A DNA stretch of 64,000 nucleotides, from NCBI RefSeq assembly GCF_000699445.3, contig NC_067196.1, positions 78,730,364 through 78,794,363 on the forward strand, written 5' to 3'. The notes under the pieces are model-generated. The model did not search any database. It was given only the letters and a program-made list of their open reading frames with translations, and was not told the origin of the DNA. The position numbers were made by a program, and so were the translations under genes. This document shows positions 50,879-60,954 of this stretch, one piece after another (position 1 is the first letter of the stretch; every line of letters begins with the position of its first letter). Source of the stretch: Schistosoma haematobium. Its lineage: Eukaryota; Platyhelminthes; Trematoda; Strigeidida; Schistosomatidae.

Positions 50879-50879
<1 letters not shown>
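49681..50879. other. intergenic, nothing recognised
   Basis: AT-rich spacer. Confidence 0.45.

Positions 50880-50921
<42 letters not shown>
50880..50921. repeat. (TAA)n microsatellite
   Basis: Fourteen uninterrupted TAA units. Confidence 0.97.
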
Positions 50922-51584
50922 GTACAAAGATTTGTGAATCAAGATAACATAGACAATTACATTCTAAGGTTGTATAAGCCACATTAAATCTATGATCATT
51001 CTACTTGAATATTATAATAAATTTATAGAATGATTCATGCGTTGCTTAATGACTTCTAATTAAATGAGAACATCTTATTTGTACTTTTTTGTTGTTGTGA
51101 CCAGAATAAATTATTTAGATCACGTGAAAAACATGACATTTTCCCCTCTTTTCTAATGTGAATTTATTATAAATTTTTCTCAGTTTATACTGTCATATGA
51201 AACCATGGTGAAGAATAAGAAAATTATTTAAAAATTACATTGGTACTTTTATTTTTTTTAAGTGGACAATATGTATTAGTACAATTTTTTGTTTTTTTCG
51301 TTTGTTTAAAAAAACCCCCCGAATACACAATGAACATTTATTGAGATAACAATAGAAACAGGGAATAGTATCTATTCATTATTGAAATTAATGGAAGTTT
51401 GCACTTTTTTCTTTATATAACTTTTCAGAAAACCTATTCTAGCGATAGATAAGATAAGTTAAGGTGAAAAACAAAGTAACTTATTGAGATTTTCTTAATG
51501 TTAATTGAATACTATCTATTTAATTGAAATATGGCCACCATTCGAAGTGAATCTATAGTCTGTGTAATACATTTTAAATACATT
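50922..51584. other. intergenic, nothing recognised
   Basis: AT-rich spacer. Confidence 0.45.
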
Positions 51585-51790
51585 TCATTTGAGACCCAAG
51601 TAGCTTAGTGCTAACATCTCTGACTGTGAAACCAGGTAACAGGGGATTGAATCCTCTAGGAGACGTTATTTCTTTCAAGGTTGTAGGTATATCTCGCAGA
51701 AGGATGTCGAACAACACGAAACTTACACCCAGGGTTTCCTGTCGACTAACTCCAATAATCATCTTACAAATTCATTGAGTTCCTTCACTG
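51585..51790 (+). repeat. family 2-related tRNA-like/hammerhead element, diverged
   Basis: The tRNA-like head TAGCTTAGTGCTAACATC, CTGACTGTGAAACC and B box GGATTGAATCC parallels the family 2 head. A ribozyme-like part follows (CACGAAACTTACACCC) and then TGTCGACTAACTCCAA, matching the family 2 tail. The core before stem II is altered. Confidence 0.6.
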
Positions 51791-51804
51791 TCAGTGTCTC
51801 ATTA

Positions 51805-52186
51805 AAGATAATTTATTATCCGAAGACCTATTATCCCTCGTGAAGAAGCATAGGCTACAGATCACGATACTCCAACCAACTCTGTCCTGCGCTCTCCATT
51901 CCAGCTGTTTTCAGTGACTATTCATTCTTTTCATGTCTGTTTTTAGCTCTCGACTCAGTGTTCTTTGGTATTCCTCTTGTCCGTTTCCTTCACGATTCCA
52001 AGTTGGCGCTCCTCTCATGATGCAGATTCGTAAATTTTAGCAGTGTATGTTCTTCCTCGCAAATCTTCCTGAATAGAACATGGAGCTTGTTTGCAGTTGC
52101 TTCTATGTGTGACCTCAGTGCTTCGACTGGTATGTTGTTAGGTCCTACTGCTCTTCCGCTTTTGATTTGTCTGATGGTCACAATTG
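51805..52186 (-). pseudogene. RTE-type element with internal deletion
   Basis: On the minus strand, an N-terminal reverse transcriptase segment (IRQIKSGRAVGPNNIPVEAL) at about 52,048-52,186 is fused to the C-terminal end of the ORF at 51,805-52,047. About 1.1 kb present in the intact copy, including the catalytic box, is missing. It includes the 3' region but not a clear tail. Confidence 0.8.
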
Positions 52187-52254
52187 ATTTTCAGACATTC
52201 CATGTCATATACCTATGCTAATTTTTGTTCAGGTTATTAGAAGAGACATCTGTC

Positions 52255-52390
52255 TAGTGACTTCCAAAGGATCTTGGCTTTCACCGTGAGGCGGTTGCTG
52301 ACCCTGTGTCCACTTCTCCTCTTTTAACCGAACTTGGGACCAGCATTAACTCTTGAAGGGATCTAGGCGGAGCGTTTCATGTTATAATTT
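52255..52390 (+). repeat. dispersed repeat shared with 23,286-23,388
   Basis: Similar wording (AACTTGGGACCAGCATTAA; GGATCTAGGCGGAG) and again next to an RTE fragment. No function seen. Confidence 0.45.
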
Positions 52391-52744
52391 TAGTTCTATT
52401 CTGACTCAGTGCCACTGTATACAAATAACAATAACTTGTGTATAAAGTCATAAGAAATGATTATACATAAGAATTCCATTAATACAAGAGTCTGAATATT
52501 ATATGATGAAAAAAATAATGAAAATTTAAAAAGTACTTAAAGTTTATACAAAGATGTTCATTGTAATTTATAGCACATTGAATCTTTTGGATAAAATAAA
52601 ACATAACAACAATAGCACATAAATGTATTTTATATCATAATTTATCATCTATTTGTATAATGAAGTACAAATGAATTGTATTATTCTACAAATATGATAG
52701 GTTTCAAATACATATCCATTAATTTAATGAATAATTTTCTGAAT
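52391..52744. other. intergenic, nothing recognised
   Basis: AT-rich spacer. Confidence 0.45.
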
Positions 52745-52860
52745 TAAATTGTTCTTGACGGAGTTTTGTTCTCTGAGCTGGATGGTTTGGTCATGCTCAA
52801 AGAAAAAATTCCATCAAAATCATCCACCTGAGCTACAAATCTCCAGCATCTTTAAATTGT
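52745..52860 (+). repeat. dispersed repeat fragment
   Basis: Contains CTCTGAGCTGGATGGTTTGG and CCACCTGAGCTACAAATCTC, both found (the latter inverted) in 53,600-53,755. Confidence 0.55.
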
Positions 52861-53135
52861 TCTTTTATGGATCTAGATGTATCTTAGTTTCTTTAAATGT
52901 TCTATACTTAGTTCACCTTAAAGTACATGACAAAAGCAAATAATGATTAATAAAAGTACAATACTTATAAATGTAAACGATTAGAATAGTTTTTTTATAA
53001 AACATTACTCTATCTTATTATAAATAAATTAATAGTATAAGATGGTGCTTATTTTGAAGTAAACTTCAGATTAAAACATGAATATGGAATTGTTCATGAG
53101 TATCTGTTTCCAAATCGATTCCATTTTCATTTACT

Positions 53136-53280
53136 TACTTACGCCTGTTATTCCTAATGGAGTATAGGCTGGCGACCAGCATTCTCTAACCCACTCTGTC
53201 CTGGGCCTTCCTTTCCAGTTCTATCCAAGTTTCGTTCATTTTTCCCATGTCTGGCTCCATTTCTCTAGGTAATGTGTTTT
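53136..53280 (-). mobile_element. RTE-type element, 3'-terminal fragment
   Basis: About 145 bp covering the last codons and the tail (ACTTACTTACGCCTGTTA in plus-strand view). 5'-truncated. Confidence 0.8.
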
Positions 53281-53599
53281 TTTTGATCTGAAACTGAACC
53301 TATAGTTTTTAAGATTATATTAACTTCAAACTGATCTAAATGTACCATAATCTTCTTGAGACTTGAAGATCATAGGTTCGATCCCTGATAATTTCATGGA
53401 TAAGCACTAATGAGAAATCTTATTCAGTTGAGAAATAAATTAATAATATATGTGTTTGAATGTTTAATAATTGTGAACTGTTATTTCATTTCAAATTAAT
53501 TTAAGTTTATAGAAGAATATGACTAAGTGGTCATCATCATAACCAATGATTGGAGACTGGGTGACACGGCTCAGAATCGATCACAATGGAGTAGGTGTA
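53281..53599. other. spacer with one degenerate tRNA-like remnant
   Basis: At about 53,365-53,430 AGGTTCGATCCCTGA followed by CACTAATGAGAAATC recalls a decayed tRNA/hammerhead element. Otherwise AT-rich. Confidence 0.35.
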
Positions 53600-53755
53600 T
53601 ACATTCTCTGTTTTCGAGATGATGGAGAAGATTTGTAGCTCAGGCGGATGATTTTGATAGAGTTTTGCTCTCTGAGCTGGATGGTTTGGCCGTGGATCAT
53701 TCATCGTTCTTCTGAACGACATCATCAGCACAAAGAAAGCTCACTGTCTTCCCTT
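53600..53755 (+). repeat. dispersed repeat
   Basis: Shares the GAGCTGGATGGTTTGGCC block with 49,590-49,680 and 52,745-52,860. The minus-strand frame over it (53537-53731) shows no domain. Confidence 0.55.
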
Positions 53756-53859
53756 AAACTATGAGACTAAAATTGATTTATATCTCTCTTTCTAAGAATT
53801 ACTTCTTTCTTCCTGTACTATATCCCTATATGCAATCTTTCTTTTATACATTACTACCA

Positions 53860-54010
53860 TTGAAGTGACTACTTCTATGAATTTGGTGTTGTTGTTGTGC
53901 TAATAAGATGTGGCAACTTGGTGCGATACATATATGTGCCTGGTCTTAAGTTTTAGCTCACTAACTGACTGAGCCTAAAGCTCAGTTATAAGATGTTAGT
54001 TTGAACTCTG
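53860..54010 (-). repeat. dispersed repeat shared with 59,365-59,765
   Basis: On the minus strand, CTCAGTCAGTTAGTGAGC and GTTGCCACATCTTATTAGCA parallel the start of the repeat at 59,365. Confidence 0.5.
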
Positions 54011-54610
54011 ATTTTATATGCCTATTTGAATAATTTGGTGAAATTGTGTAATAACTAACAATAGTACCCAGAGCATTGCTAACTGTACGTAATTATAACC
54101 ATTTCACTGACTAAAATGAAATTTGTTACCTACACATTACCTTATAAGCTGGAAAGTTAGTTATATACAAATAAATATATAGTCTATTAATCGTAGTTAA
54201 ATTTAACAGATAACACGTTTTTCCCCCTTTATCTTAAGTCCGTATTGTGAAACAAATAAAACTACATATACATTAAGTTTAAACTAATATGCAACCATCT
54301 GTACAGAACAGATAGATCCATTAAAAAAAAAACAATAACGTCGGCATTCGCTTTTGTAAGTTATTTATTCTATCTATTTCCCTATATTTCTTTATCTCTC
54401 TCAAGCACATAAATGTACAAAGATCTGAGTTTGTACAGAAATTACTTAAAACACACAAAAAAAGAAACGATATGTTAACGAATAAAATACATTAAAAATG
54501 AAGGTCATGCGTAGTGAATGTCGAAAAGAAAAAATCAATTAAGTTTCATATCTACTACTGTTTTTTATATATTTTTTTTGGGGGGGGGTGAGAAAGCAAA
54601 TCTTCAATAT
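54011..54610. other. intergenic, nothing recognised
   Basis: AT-rich, with a homopolymer T8-G9 run near 54,580. Confidence 0.45.
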
Positions 54611-54931
54611 CAGAATGGGTTTTGTGGAGAGTTTTAGAAATTTCACAGGTTGAAATCATGAGTTGATTGAAGCTAGACCACAATGGAAAACCTGGAAGCA
54701 CTGGACGGCCGTTTCGTTCTAGTATGGGACTCCTCAGCAGTGCGCATCCACGATCCCGCACCACTCGGGATTCGAACCCAGGACCTATCAGTCCCTCGCC
54801 AGGCGCTTAACCAACTAGACCACTGAGCTGGCCGGCATCCAACGGTGTTAATGTCTAACTTCAACCAATCCACAAAGTTGCGCCACCGTACACCATTGTC
54901 TTTAATGAGTTGATATCTCACAACAGACCTG
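54611..54931 (-). repeat. Sm-alpha-like hammerhead SINE, full unit, left arm of head-to-head pair
   Basis: Minus-strand copy with the 5' domain (GTTGAAGTTAGACATTAA), tRNA-like head with B box GGTTCGAATCCC, hammerhead at 54,698-54,743 and a tail to about 54,611. The core is intact and stem I is perfect. Confidence 0.87.
54698..54743 (-). ncRNA. type I hammerhead ribozyme, intact core, one stem II mismatch
   Basis: Minus strand: stem I GCACUG/CAGUGC six pairs, extendable beyond a small internal loop by UGGA/UCCA; core CUGAGGA; stem II GUCC/GAAC with one C-A mismatch; GAA; stem III ACG/CGU; GUC triplet. Stem I is better than in the two plus-strand copies. Confidence 0.7.
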
Positions 54932-54992
54932 GTTGGATGCCGGCTCAGTGGTCTAGTTGGTTAAGCGCCTGGCGTGAGACTGATAGGTCCTG
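54932..54992 (+). repeat. Sm-alpha-like SINE 5' fragment, right arm of head-to-head pair
   Basis: Plus-strand GGATGCCGGCTCAG through AGACTGATAGGTCCTG, ending abruptly. Inverted relative to the copy just before it. Confidence 0.82.
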
Positions 54993-55439
54993 TGAAAAAT
55001 CTTCAATAGATAAACGTATGGCTAGAATAAATAAATAAAATTTATTAACTTGGATATAAATGATTCGAAATGATCTATAGAAACATTTAAATCTATGTCT
55101 CATAAGTAATAATGGTCGATGGAAAAATAAAGTTGAAACATTAAGAAAGCTCTGTCTTTCTTCTAAAATTTGGACTTATCTTGGATATAAGCCGAATGGA
55201 GGATATAAGAAAAGTTAAAATATTATACTTTAGACCATTTTATTCCACGCTTATATTCAGTTTTATTTAACTCAATTTCATTGGCAAGCTGATACCACTA
55301 GTTATTTGGAGATTGTGTATTAACATCTACCATACAACGCATAACACATTGAGTTATAGAATGTTTCAAAATAAATCTTCACAACTAAATTCAGAAAGAG
55401 AAATCGTTCTGTTATTTAAACAACTGACTAATTGCAAAC
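54993..55439. other. intergenic, nothing recognised
   Basis: AT-rich spacer between the SINE pair and the gypsy remnant. Confidence 0.45.
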
Positions 55440-56924
55440 TCGTTTAATTATACGTTAATCAACCGGGAGCCACTCCATATTTTAGACCAAAAAGTCTGGT
55501 AAATTATGCGGCGCTATCTATTGTTGAACAAGAATTAGAGCACCTGCAAAGAAGTGGAATCATAGAACCAGTAAATTCTTCTGACTGGGCAGCATCAATA
55601 GTGATTGTTAAGAAGCCTAATGAAAGTATCCGGCTATATGCAGATTATTTGACTGGATTAAATGGAAAAGTTGGAGCCTATCAGTACTCCTTGTCGTCAC
55701 CAGAAGACTTATTTGTGAAACTGAATAGGGGAAAATATTTTACAAGACTGGATCTATGAGAAGCTGATCTACAGATTCCAGTAACCGAAGAGTGTAAGCA
55801 TTACCTGGCAATAAACACACATAAAGGTTTGTTCTGATATAACAGACTCCCTTTTGGATTAAAGACCGGCCCTTCAAACTTCCAACAAGTTATGGACAAT
55901 ATGCTACAAGATATTCCTGGTACTGTGGCCTATCTCGATGATATACTAATCATGGGTACAGACTTTGCCGACTTAGAGAAGAAGGTGAATATGGTTTCAG
56001 ATTACGTGCTAAGAAATGCACACAATGATCCAGATCTTCCAATTGTGGTCGCGACAGATGCGTCAAATTACGGAATCGGATTAGCGATTTCACACACCTA
56101 CCCTGATGGATCTAAGAAGACAATCACCCATGCTGCACGATCACTGACTACGACAGAAAAGAACCACAGTCAGACAAAGAAATAAGTCCGCTCCATTATA
56201 TTCACTGTAAAAAAGTTTCACAAGATGCTATTTGGCAGACACTTTACCTTATTAAAAGACCGTAAGTCGCTACTGATAGTTTTTGGATCCAAGGAGGGTA
56301 TCCCTGTATATACAGCAAACCATCTACAGCGATGGGCAACTACACTGCTGAGCTATGATTTCAAGATAAAGTATCAACCGACAACGGATTTTGGATAGGT
56401 AGATGCCCTTTCAAGATTAACTGGTTCCCATACAAAACAAGAAGAGGAGGTGCTTGTACCTACCGTATATGTTGAGGCTAGGGTTCACACATTGATGGCA
56501 GACTGCTTCCGGACTGCCGGTAACATTTGAAGCCATTGAAGGAGCTAGCGTAAAGGGTAATGCGTTGGAGATTGTCTGCCGCTGTATGCTCAACAAGTGT
56601 ACAACATCCAGGCTGCATGGAGAGCTCCTACAATATTTTCGTCGATGAGATTCCTCGACAGTTGTCTATTCGTGAATTATATTTGGCCACTGGATCGTTA
56701 TCCCCAGAGATCTTTGACACCAAGTCCTTAAACAGTTTCATAGCGGGCACATAGGAATAAGTAAAATGAAGTCACTAGCTCGGAGCGACGTATATTGGCC
56801 GTCAATGGACCATGATATGGAACAAAAGTGTCGCAGTTGTTTGTTCTGTTTAGAGACCTCAAAGAACACCACTAAACCAGAGCTACAGTCGTGGCTAACG
56901 TTCAGCTTTTTAGAATTTAAAGGT
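55440..56924 (+). pseudogene. Ty3/gypsy LTR retrotransposon pol remnant (RT, RNase H, integrase zinc finger)
   Basis: Domains in order: reverse transcriptase (YFRPKSLVNYAALSIVEQEL; SSDWAASIVIVKKPN; RLPFGLKTGPSNFQQVM; catalytic YLDD at 55931-55942), RNase H (VVATDASNYGIG; AARSLTTTEKNHSQTKK) and an integrase HHCC zinc finger (FHSGHIGISKMKSLARSD; CRSCLFC) near 56,745-56,850. In-frame stops occur at 55757-55759 and 55835-55837, with shifts after RNase H. Roughly 100 residues expected between the YLDD region and RNase H are missing at about 56,020. No LTRs or gag are seen. The 3' end is cut by an RTE fragment. Confidence 0.88.
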
Positions 56925-57230
56925 TACTTACTTACATAGGCCGTCCACTAGAATTCTGCACCCAACTCTGTCCTAGACAATCCTTTCCACTTATTTCCGG
57001 TTGCTATTCATCCGTTTCATGTCTGTTTCCAATTCCTGATGCAGTGTGTTCTTTGGCCTACCTTTCCGTTTCCCTTCATGATTTCAAGTTAGGGTTTGCT
57101 TCGTGATGTAGTTTGGTGATTTCGGTAATGTATGTCCTATCTAGTTCCAACATCTTTTTCTAATTTCATATTCAGGTGGAAATTGGTTTGTTCTCCCTCA
57201 GTGAAGGTTGTTGCTGGTGGTATGGTTAGG
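56925..57230 (-). mobile_element. RTE-type element, 3' fragment inserted in the gypsy remnant
   Basis: Minus-strand C-terminal 100 codons of the RTE ORF with stops; the tail TTACTTACTTACATAGG (plus view) joins the integrase fragment. Confidence 0.8.
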
Positions 57231-57889
57231 TCCACTAACTTGACTGACCTAAATATATTAGAATAAACTGACAATGTTATACCGAATAATCACCATATTT
57301 TTAACGAACACAAATTCTTTTCAAAGTTAATATCAGTTATTAGTAATTTGTTCAACACTTTTGAAAAATAATTATTTTAATAAATAGTTTTGTAATGATT
57401 TTAATTTAAAACTTCACTGTGTTTGTATATAAACTGAGCTTATACCAGACAAAGAAAGGTTATACTAAAAAAACAGACAGAAAGAATAATTTAGACTAAT
57501 AAAATGATCAGGTAGATGAGTGGCTATGATTATTCACTTGAATAAAAACATATAGACAAGTCTCAGCTTGCTACCATCATGTCATGTATGTCAATGATGA
57601 TTTTAAAGAAAATATAATATCTCTATATTATAGAACTGGGAAGATATTGTAGACCTGTAGTTTTGAAGAATTTCATACTGGAACGAGGAAACTATCCAGT
57701 ACTTTTTGGTGTTTATTGGCTGTGTAATCAAAATCAATCCATAGTTTTAAAGTAAAACATTATCCATAAAATGACTGTAATATTTTGTATTCTAAACATA
57801 TTCTTAAACTGTTCTAAGCTCAAAATGCAAGGTGGATCCACTTTATTTTTCAGATATTCTTCTTCGTTCAATCTTATTAGTCAGGTGTG
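57231..57889. other. spacer, possible degenerate ribozyme-like element
   Basis: At about 57,650-57,735 TTTCATACTGGAACGAGGAAAC then TATCCAGTACT loosely resembles the third tRNA/hammerhead family. Otherwise AT-rich. Confidence 0.35.
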
Positions 57890-58041
57890 TACCTACTTAC
57901 TTATGCCTGTTAACCCTCATGGAGGAGCATAGGCCTCCGACTACTATTCTTCGATCAACTCCATCCTCCGCTCTCCTTTCTAGTTGATGTTCTTTCTTTC
58001 TACGTCTGCTTTCGATTCCCGATGCAATGGGTTACTTGGTC

Positions 58042-58467
58042 ACAATTGATTGATCACTGGGTGGTGATCAATGTCATGCTTGTCTAGTCCTAATTAGTGC
58101 AGATCGAATGCTATCGATCATGTTGCAATGTGGCCACCAGTCTAGGTGACTCGACACTGCGGGCACTATGTATTGATATTTAGACGGTAGTTGGAGGTAG
58201 TCAACAAGAAACCTTGGACCCGGGTTTCGTGCTACTTGGCACTCGTCAGCAAGGTGTACCTGTAATCTTGAGGGAACTGGTGCTCCCTGGCGGATTCGAT
58301 CTCGTGTCACCCAGCTTCACAGTCAGAGACGTTACCACTGAGCTATCCGAGCCGTGACTAACCTCCTGTAGGACTGAGATGTAATCACAATTGATTGATC
58401 ACTGGGTGGTGATCAATGTCATGCTTGTCTAGTCCTTATTAGTGCAGATCGAATGCTATCGATCATA
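58042..58467 (-). mobile_element. family 2 hammerhead retroelement with terminal direct repeats and 9-bp target-site duplication
   Basis: Inserted in an RTE copy between exact TACTTGGTC duplicates (58033-58041 and 58468-58476). The 80 bp at 58,042-58,121 recur at 58,387-58,466 with one difference, giving a 345-bp unit plus 80 bp. Read on the minus strand it has a tRNA-like head with a perfect A box TAGCTCAGTGG (58336-58346) and B box GATCGAATCC (58292-58301), then CCTCAAGATTACAGGTAC, then a complete hammerhead ribozyme (58,211-58,255). No protein is encoded, so mobilisation must use enzymes in trans. RTE-type proteins are plausible. Confidence 0.85.
58211..58255 (-). ncRNA. complete type I hammerhead ribozyme (family 2)
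   Basis: Minus strand: stem I ACCUUG (58255-58250) with CAAGGU (58216-58211), six pairs; core CUGACGA (58249-58243); stem II GUGC/GCAC around CAAGUA; GAA (58228-58226); stem III ACC/GGU with a two-base loop; cleavage after C at 58217 in a GUC triplet. Every invariant core residue and every stem is intact. Short stem III is typical of schistosome and retroelement hammerheads, which often work best as dimers. Confidence 0.88.
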
Positions 58468-58690
58468 TACTTGGTCTTCCTCTTTTCCTTTTACCTTCAG
58501 GATTCCACGTTAATGATTGCCTCATGATGAAGTTTTATGACTTCCGCAATGTATGTTTTATTCACTTCCAGAGTCTTTTTCTAGCTTCCTGTTCACCTGG
58601 AAGCTAGCTTGTTCTTTATCACAGTGAACTATTGCTGATGGTATTCGGCCAATGGATATAGAGTATCTTGAGCAGATAATTGTTTTTAAA

Positions 58691-59364
58691 TACCTGTACA
58701 TTTTTCATAGTAGATATTTTTAAGCACAATTATTGACGTCAGAAAGCTTTTGTAATTTAGTACTATTTTCATGTTACTATAAAGTTTTCAGTAGTTAAAT
58801 AATGTAACCTAAATTTTCGTCTGGTTAATCCGAATTACTTTGAATTACAGATCTCCAGCAACGATGGATTAAAAGTAGTTTAATTTTTATTTATAACGCA
58901 ATGGTATTTTCAGCAATTTTTTGCATTCCATATCCTATCATGTTACCTGATATTTTAGGTGAATAAAACAATTAAATTACTTATGTTATCGATCGTCCCA
59001 TATAGTAAAATATTTTGACACAACATATCACTATCTACCCTCTCAAGTTATTTATGAAGATGTTGGCATATAAGTTGGAATTTTAATTCGATAACATCCA
59101 GAGAAAAATCCGCACAGACATGTTTTCCCTTGTTTAAGGCTACAACTGGAAATCTTTCATGAACAATATTACATATATTTTCAGCCCGGAATCCCTATCT
59201 TAAGCTATCAAAAGAACTCAATATTTTTGAATCTAGACTTCGCGGTAAGTAGTAAGATTTAAAACTTTATCAAAACTATACATCAAAAAATAAAACATAT
59301 GTGAAATTCAGCATTTAACTGCTTTTTCACACAAATTTACGCAACCTAAGAATATATATCAATG
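58691..59364. other. intergenic, nothing recognised
   Basis: AT-rich spacer. Confidence 0.45.
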
Positions 59365-59765
59365 AATAATCAGTCAGTTAGTCAGTAACAACGTAGAACT
59401 TCGTACGTACGTACATCAGTTCGAGTTGCCACACCACATTAGCACAGAGATGCAGTTGTCGACTCAAATTCCGTATTGGTAGAGGTAGTAAGAGTATAAG
59501 CAGTAATTGGAAAGATTAGCATTTGAAGCTGTTATTCGCGGAGTATAATACAGTGAAATAAATTTGGAAAGAAAATAAGGGACATGAAGAAATCAAAATA
59601 TTAGAATTTGAGAGAACACAAAGAGTGTATGCACCTGCGCCATTGCAAACGATTTTGAGCCATGTCATCCAAGGTCTCTAACCATCGGTTGCTATCATCT
59701 CGCGGTCCCCAACCAGGTAGTCTACACCTACCAACATGGCTCAGTCCACTTGTCAGTGACTTTAT
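59365..59765 (+). repeat. dispersed repeat
   Basis: Starts CAGTCAGTTAGTCAGTAAC, includes a GTACGTACGTAC run and GTTGCCACACCACATTAGCA (shared with 53,860-54,010 inverted), then a GC-richer part with CGCGGTCCCCAACCAGGTAG. I regard it as a common schistosome interspersed repeat; no coding potential seen. Confidence 0.55.
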
Positions 59766-60954
59766 GGACTTGTGCCATGAATAATATCGATTTCAACGAC
59801 TATAACTCATGTTATATTTATATGATTATGGGTTTCAGTCGTGCCTCGAATGGGATCAACAATCGGTTTCAAAATATAAACTGTTATTATCATTAAAGGC
59901 TTTCAAATGTATTTTAACCAGCTGAAAATACAATTATCAAGTAAGTTACAATGTACTGAAAAATCAATATAAAGTGCTAAGAAAAAAATGGAAATTTATA
60001 TTTCGACTATCGGAAAAAGGGAATATAAATTTATTGTAACTGGCTTGACACAAAAGTTATGAATATTTAAATTTATAAAGTTCGAAAGAGGGAATAACAT
60101 AATCATTATAATTTCGTCGTGTTTTCTGAGTCAGTGGCTTAATTGCGAAGTTCCCATTGTCGTCATTACCGAAATAATCTAAGCTTCCTTCATAACGAAT
60201 AACAATGCAATCGGAACTTTTATTCTTAGCTTTTCTCTAATTTGGTTGGACATTTTATGAGATCAGTCTTATTCATAGTGTGGCGTTTTGAGACTGGCTT
60301 TATTCTGTGTAATCTTCTAATTACTACGTTATTGCTTTGATATATTCGACTGTAACAATATTTCAGGTCAATATGTTTGTATCACTTAAATGTAAATTTC
60401 TCTCAGTATAACAAGTGTGGACTGTTCCTCAATATGCTTTGTATTATTCTGTGTAAACTTCATATAAGTTTGACACTAAACCCTTGTATATTTTCATTTA
60501 TATGACATTTATTAACTAATCATCAAGCATATGTAACATCAGTATATAAATCAACATATAAATATAGTTTGCAATTCATTTCTTGCACAGTACCTTGTAT
60601 GATAAATTAATTCAGTCTAATGTGTACAGTAGCGAAGTACAAATCACTATAACAAAACCCACTGACCAGCACTTCTCATATTTAGTGAATTTATGACACA
60701 GTACACCTATCATTTAATGTGATAAATCAATCATTTTGCAGGTTACTGCTCTCTACCAGTACTTCAGAGTATTTGCCACCAACCTAATCATTAAATGAAT
60801 AACAGATTACCAACAGTTTGGGTGAATAGTCTTTGAACTGTACTTCATTTATGACAGTTAGTAATAGTATACACATGGACAAAACATATATTAGCAATAG
60901 ATTAGATTATAAAACTTCAGGATTGTCAACAATTATGTACAGACAAAAATATAA
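59766..60954. other. intergenic, nothing recognised
   Basis: AT-rich spacer up to the RTE pseudogene. Confidence 0.45.

Larger units (their letters stand above)
57890..58690 (-). mobile_element. RTE-type element, 3' fragment split by a family 2 element
   Basis: Two colinear minus-strand pieces, 57,890-58,041 and 58,468-58,690, join exactly when the 426-bp family 2 insert and one 9-bp duplicate are removed. It carries the family tail at 57,893-57,905 (CTACTTACTTATGCC plus view). Confidence 0.85.

Noticed and set aside
58283..58356. Possible tRNA gene on the minus strand
   Set aside because: Same reason: tRNA-like promoter head of the family 2 element, recurring with the ribozyme.
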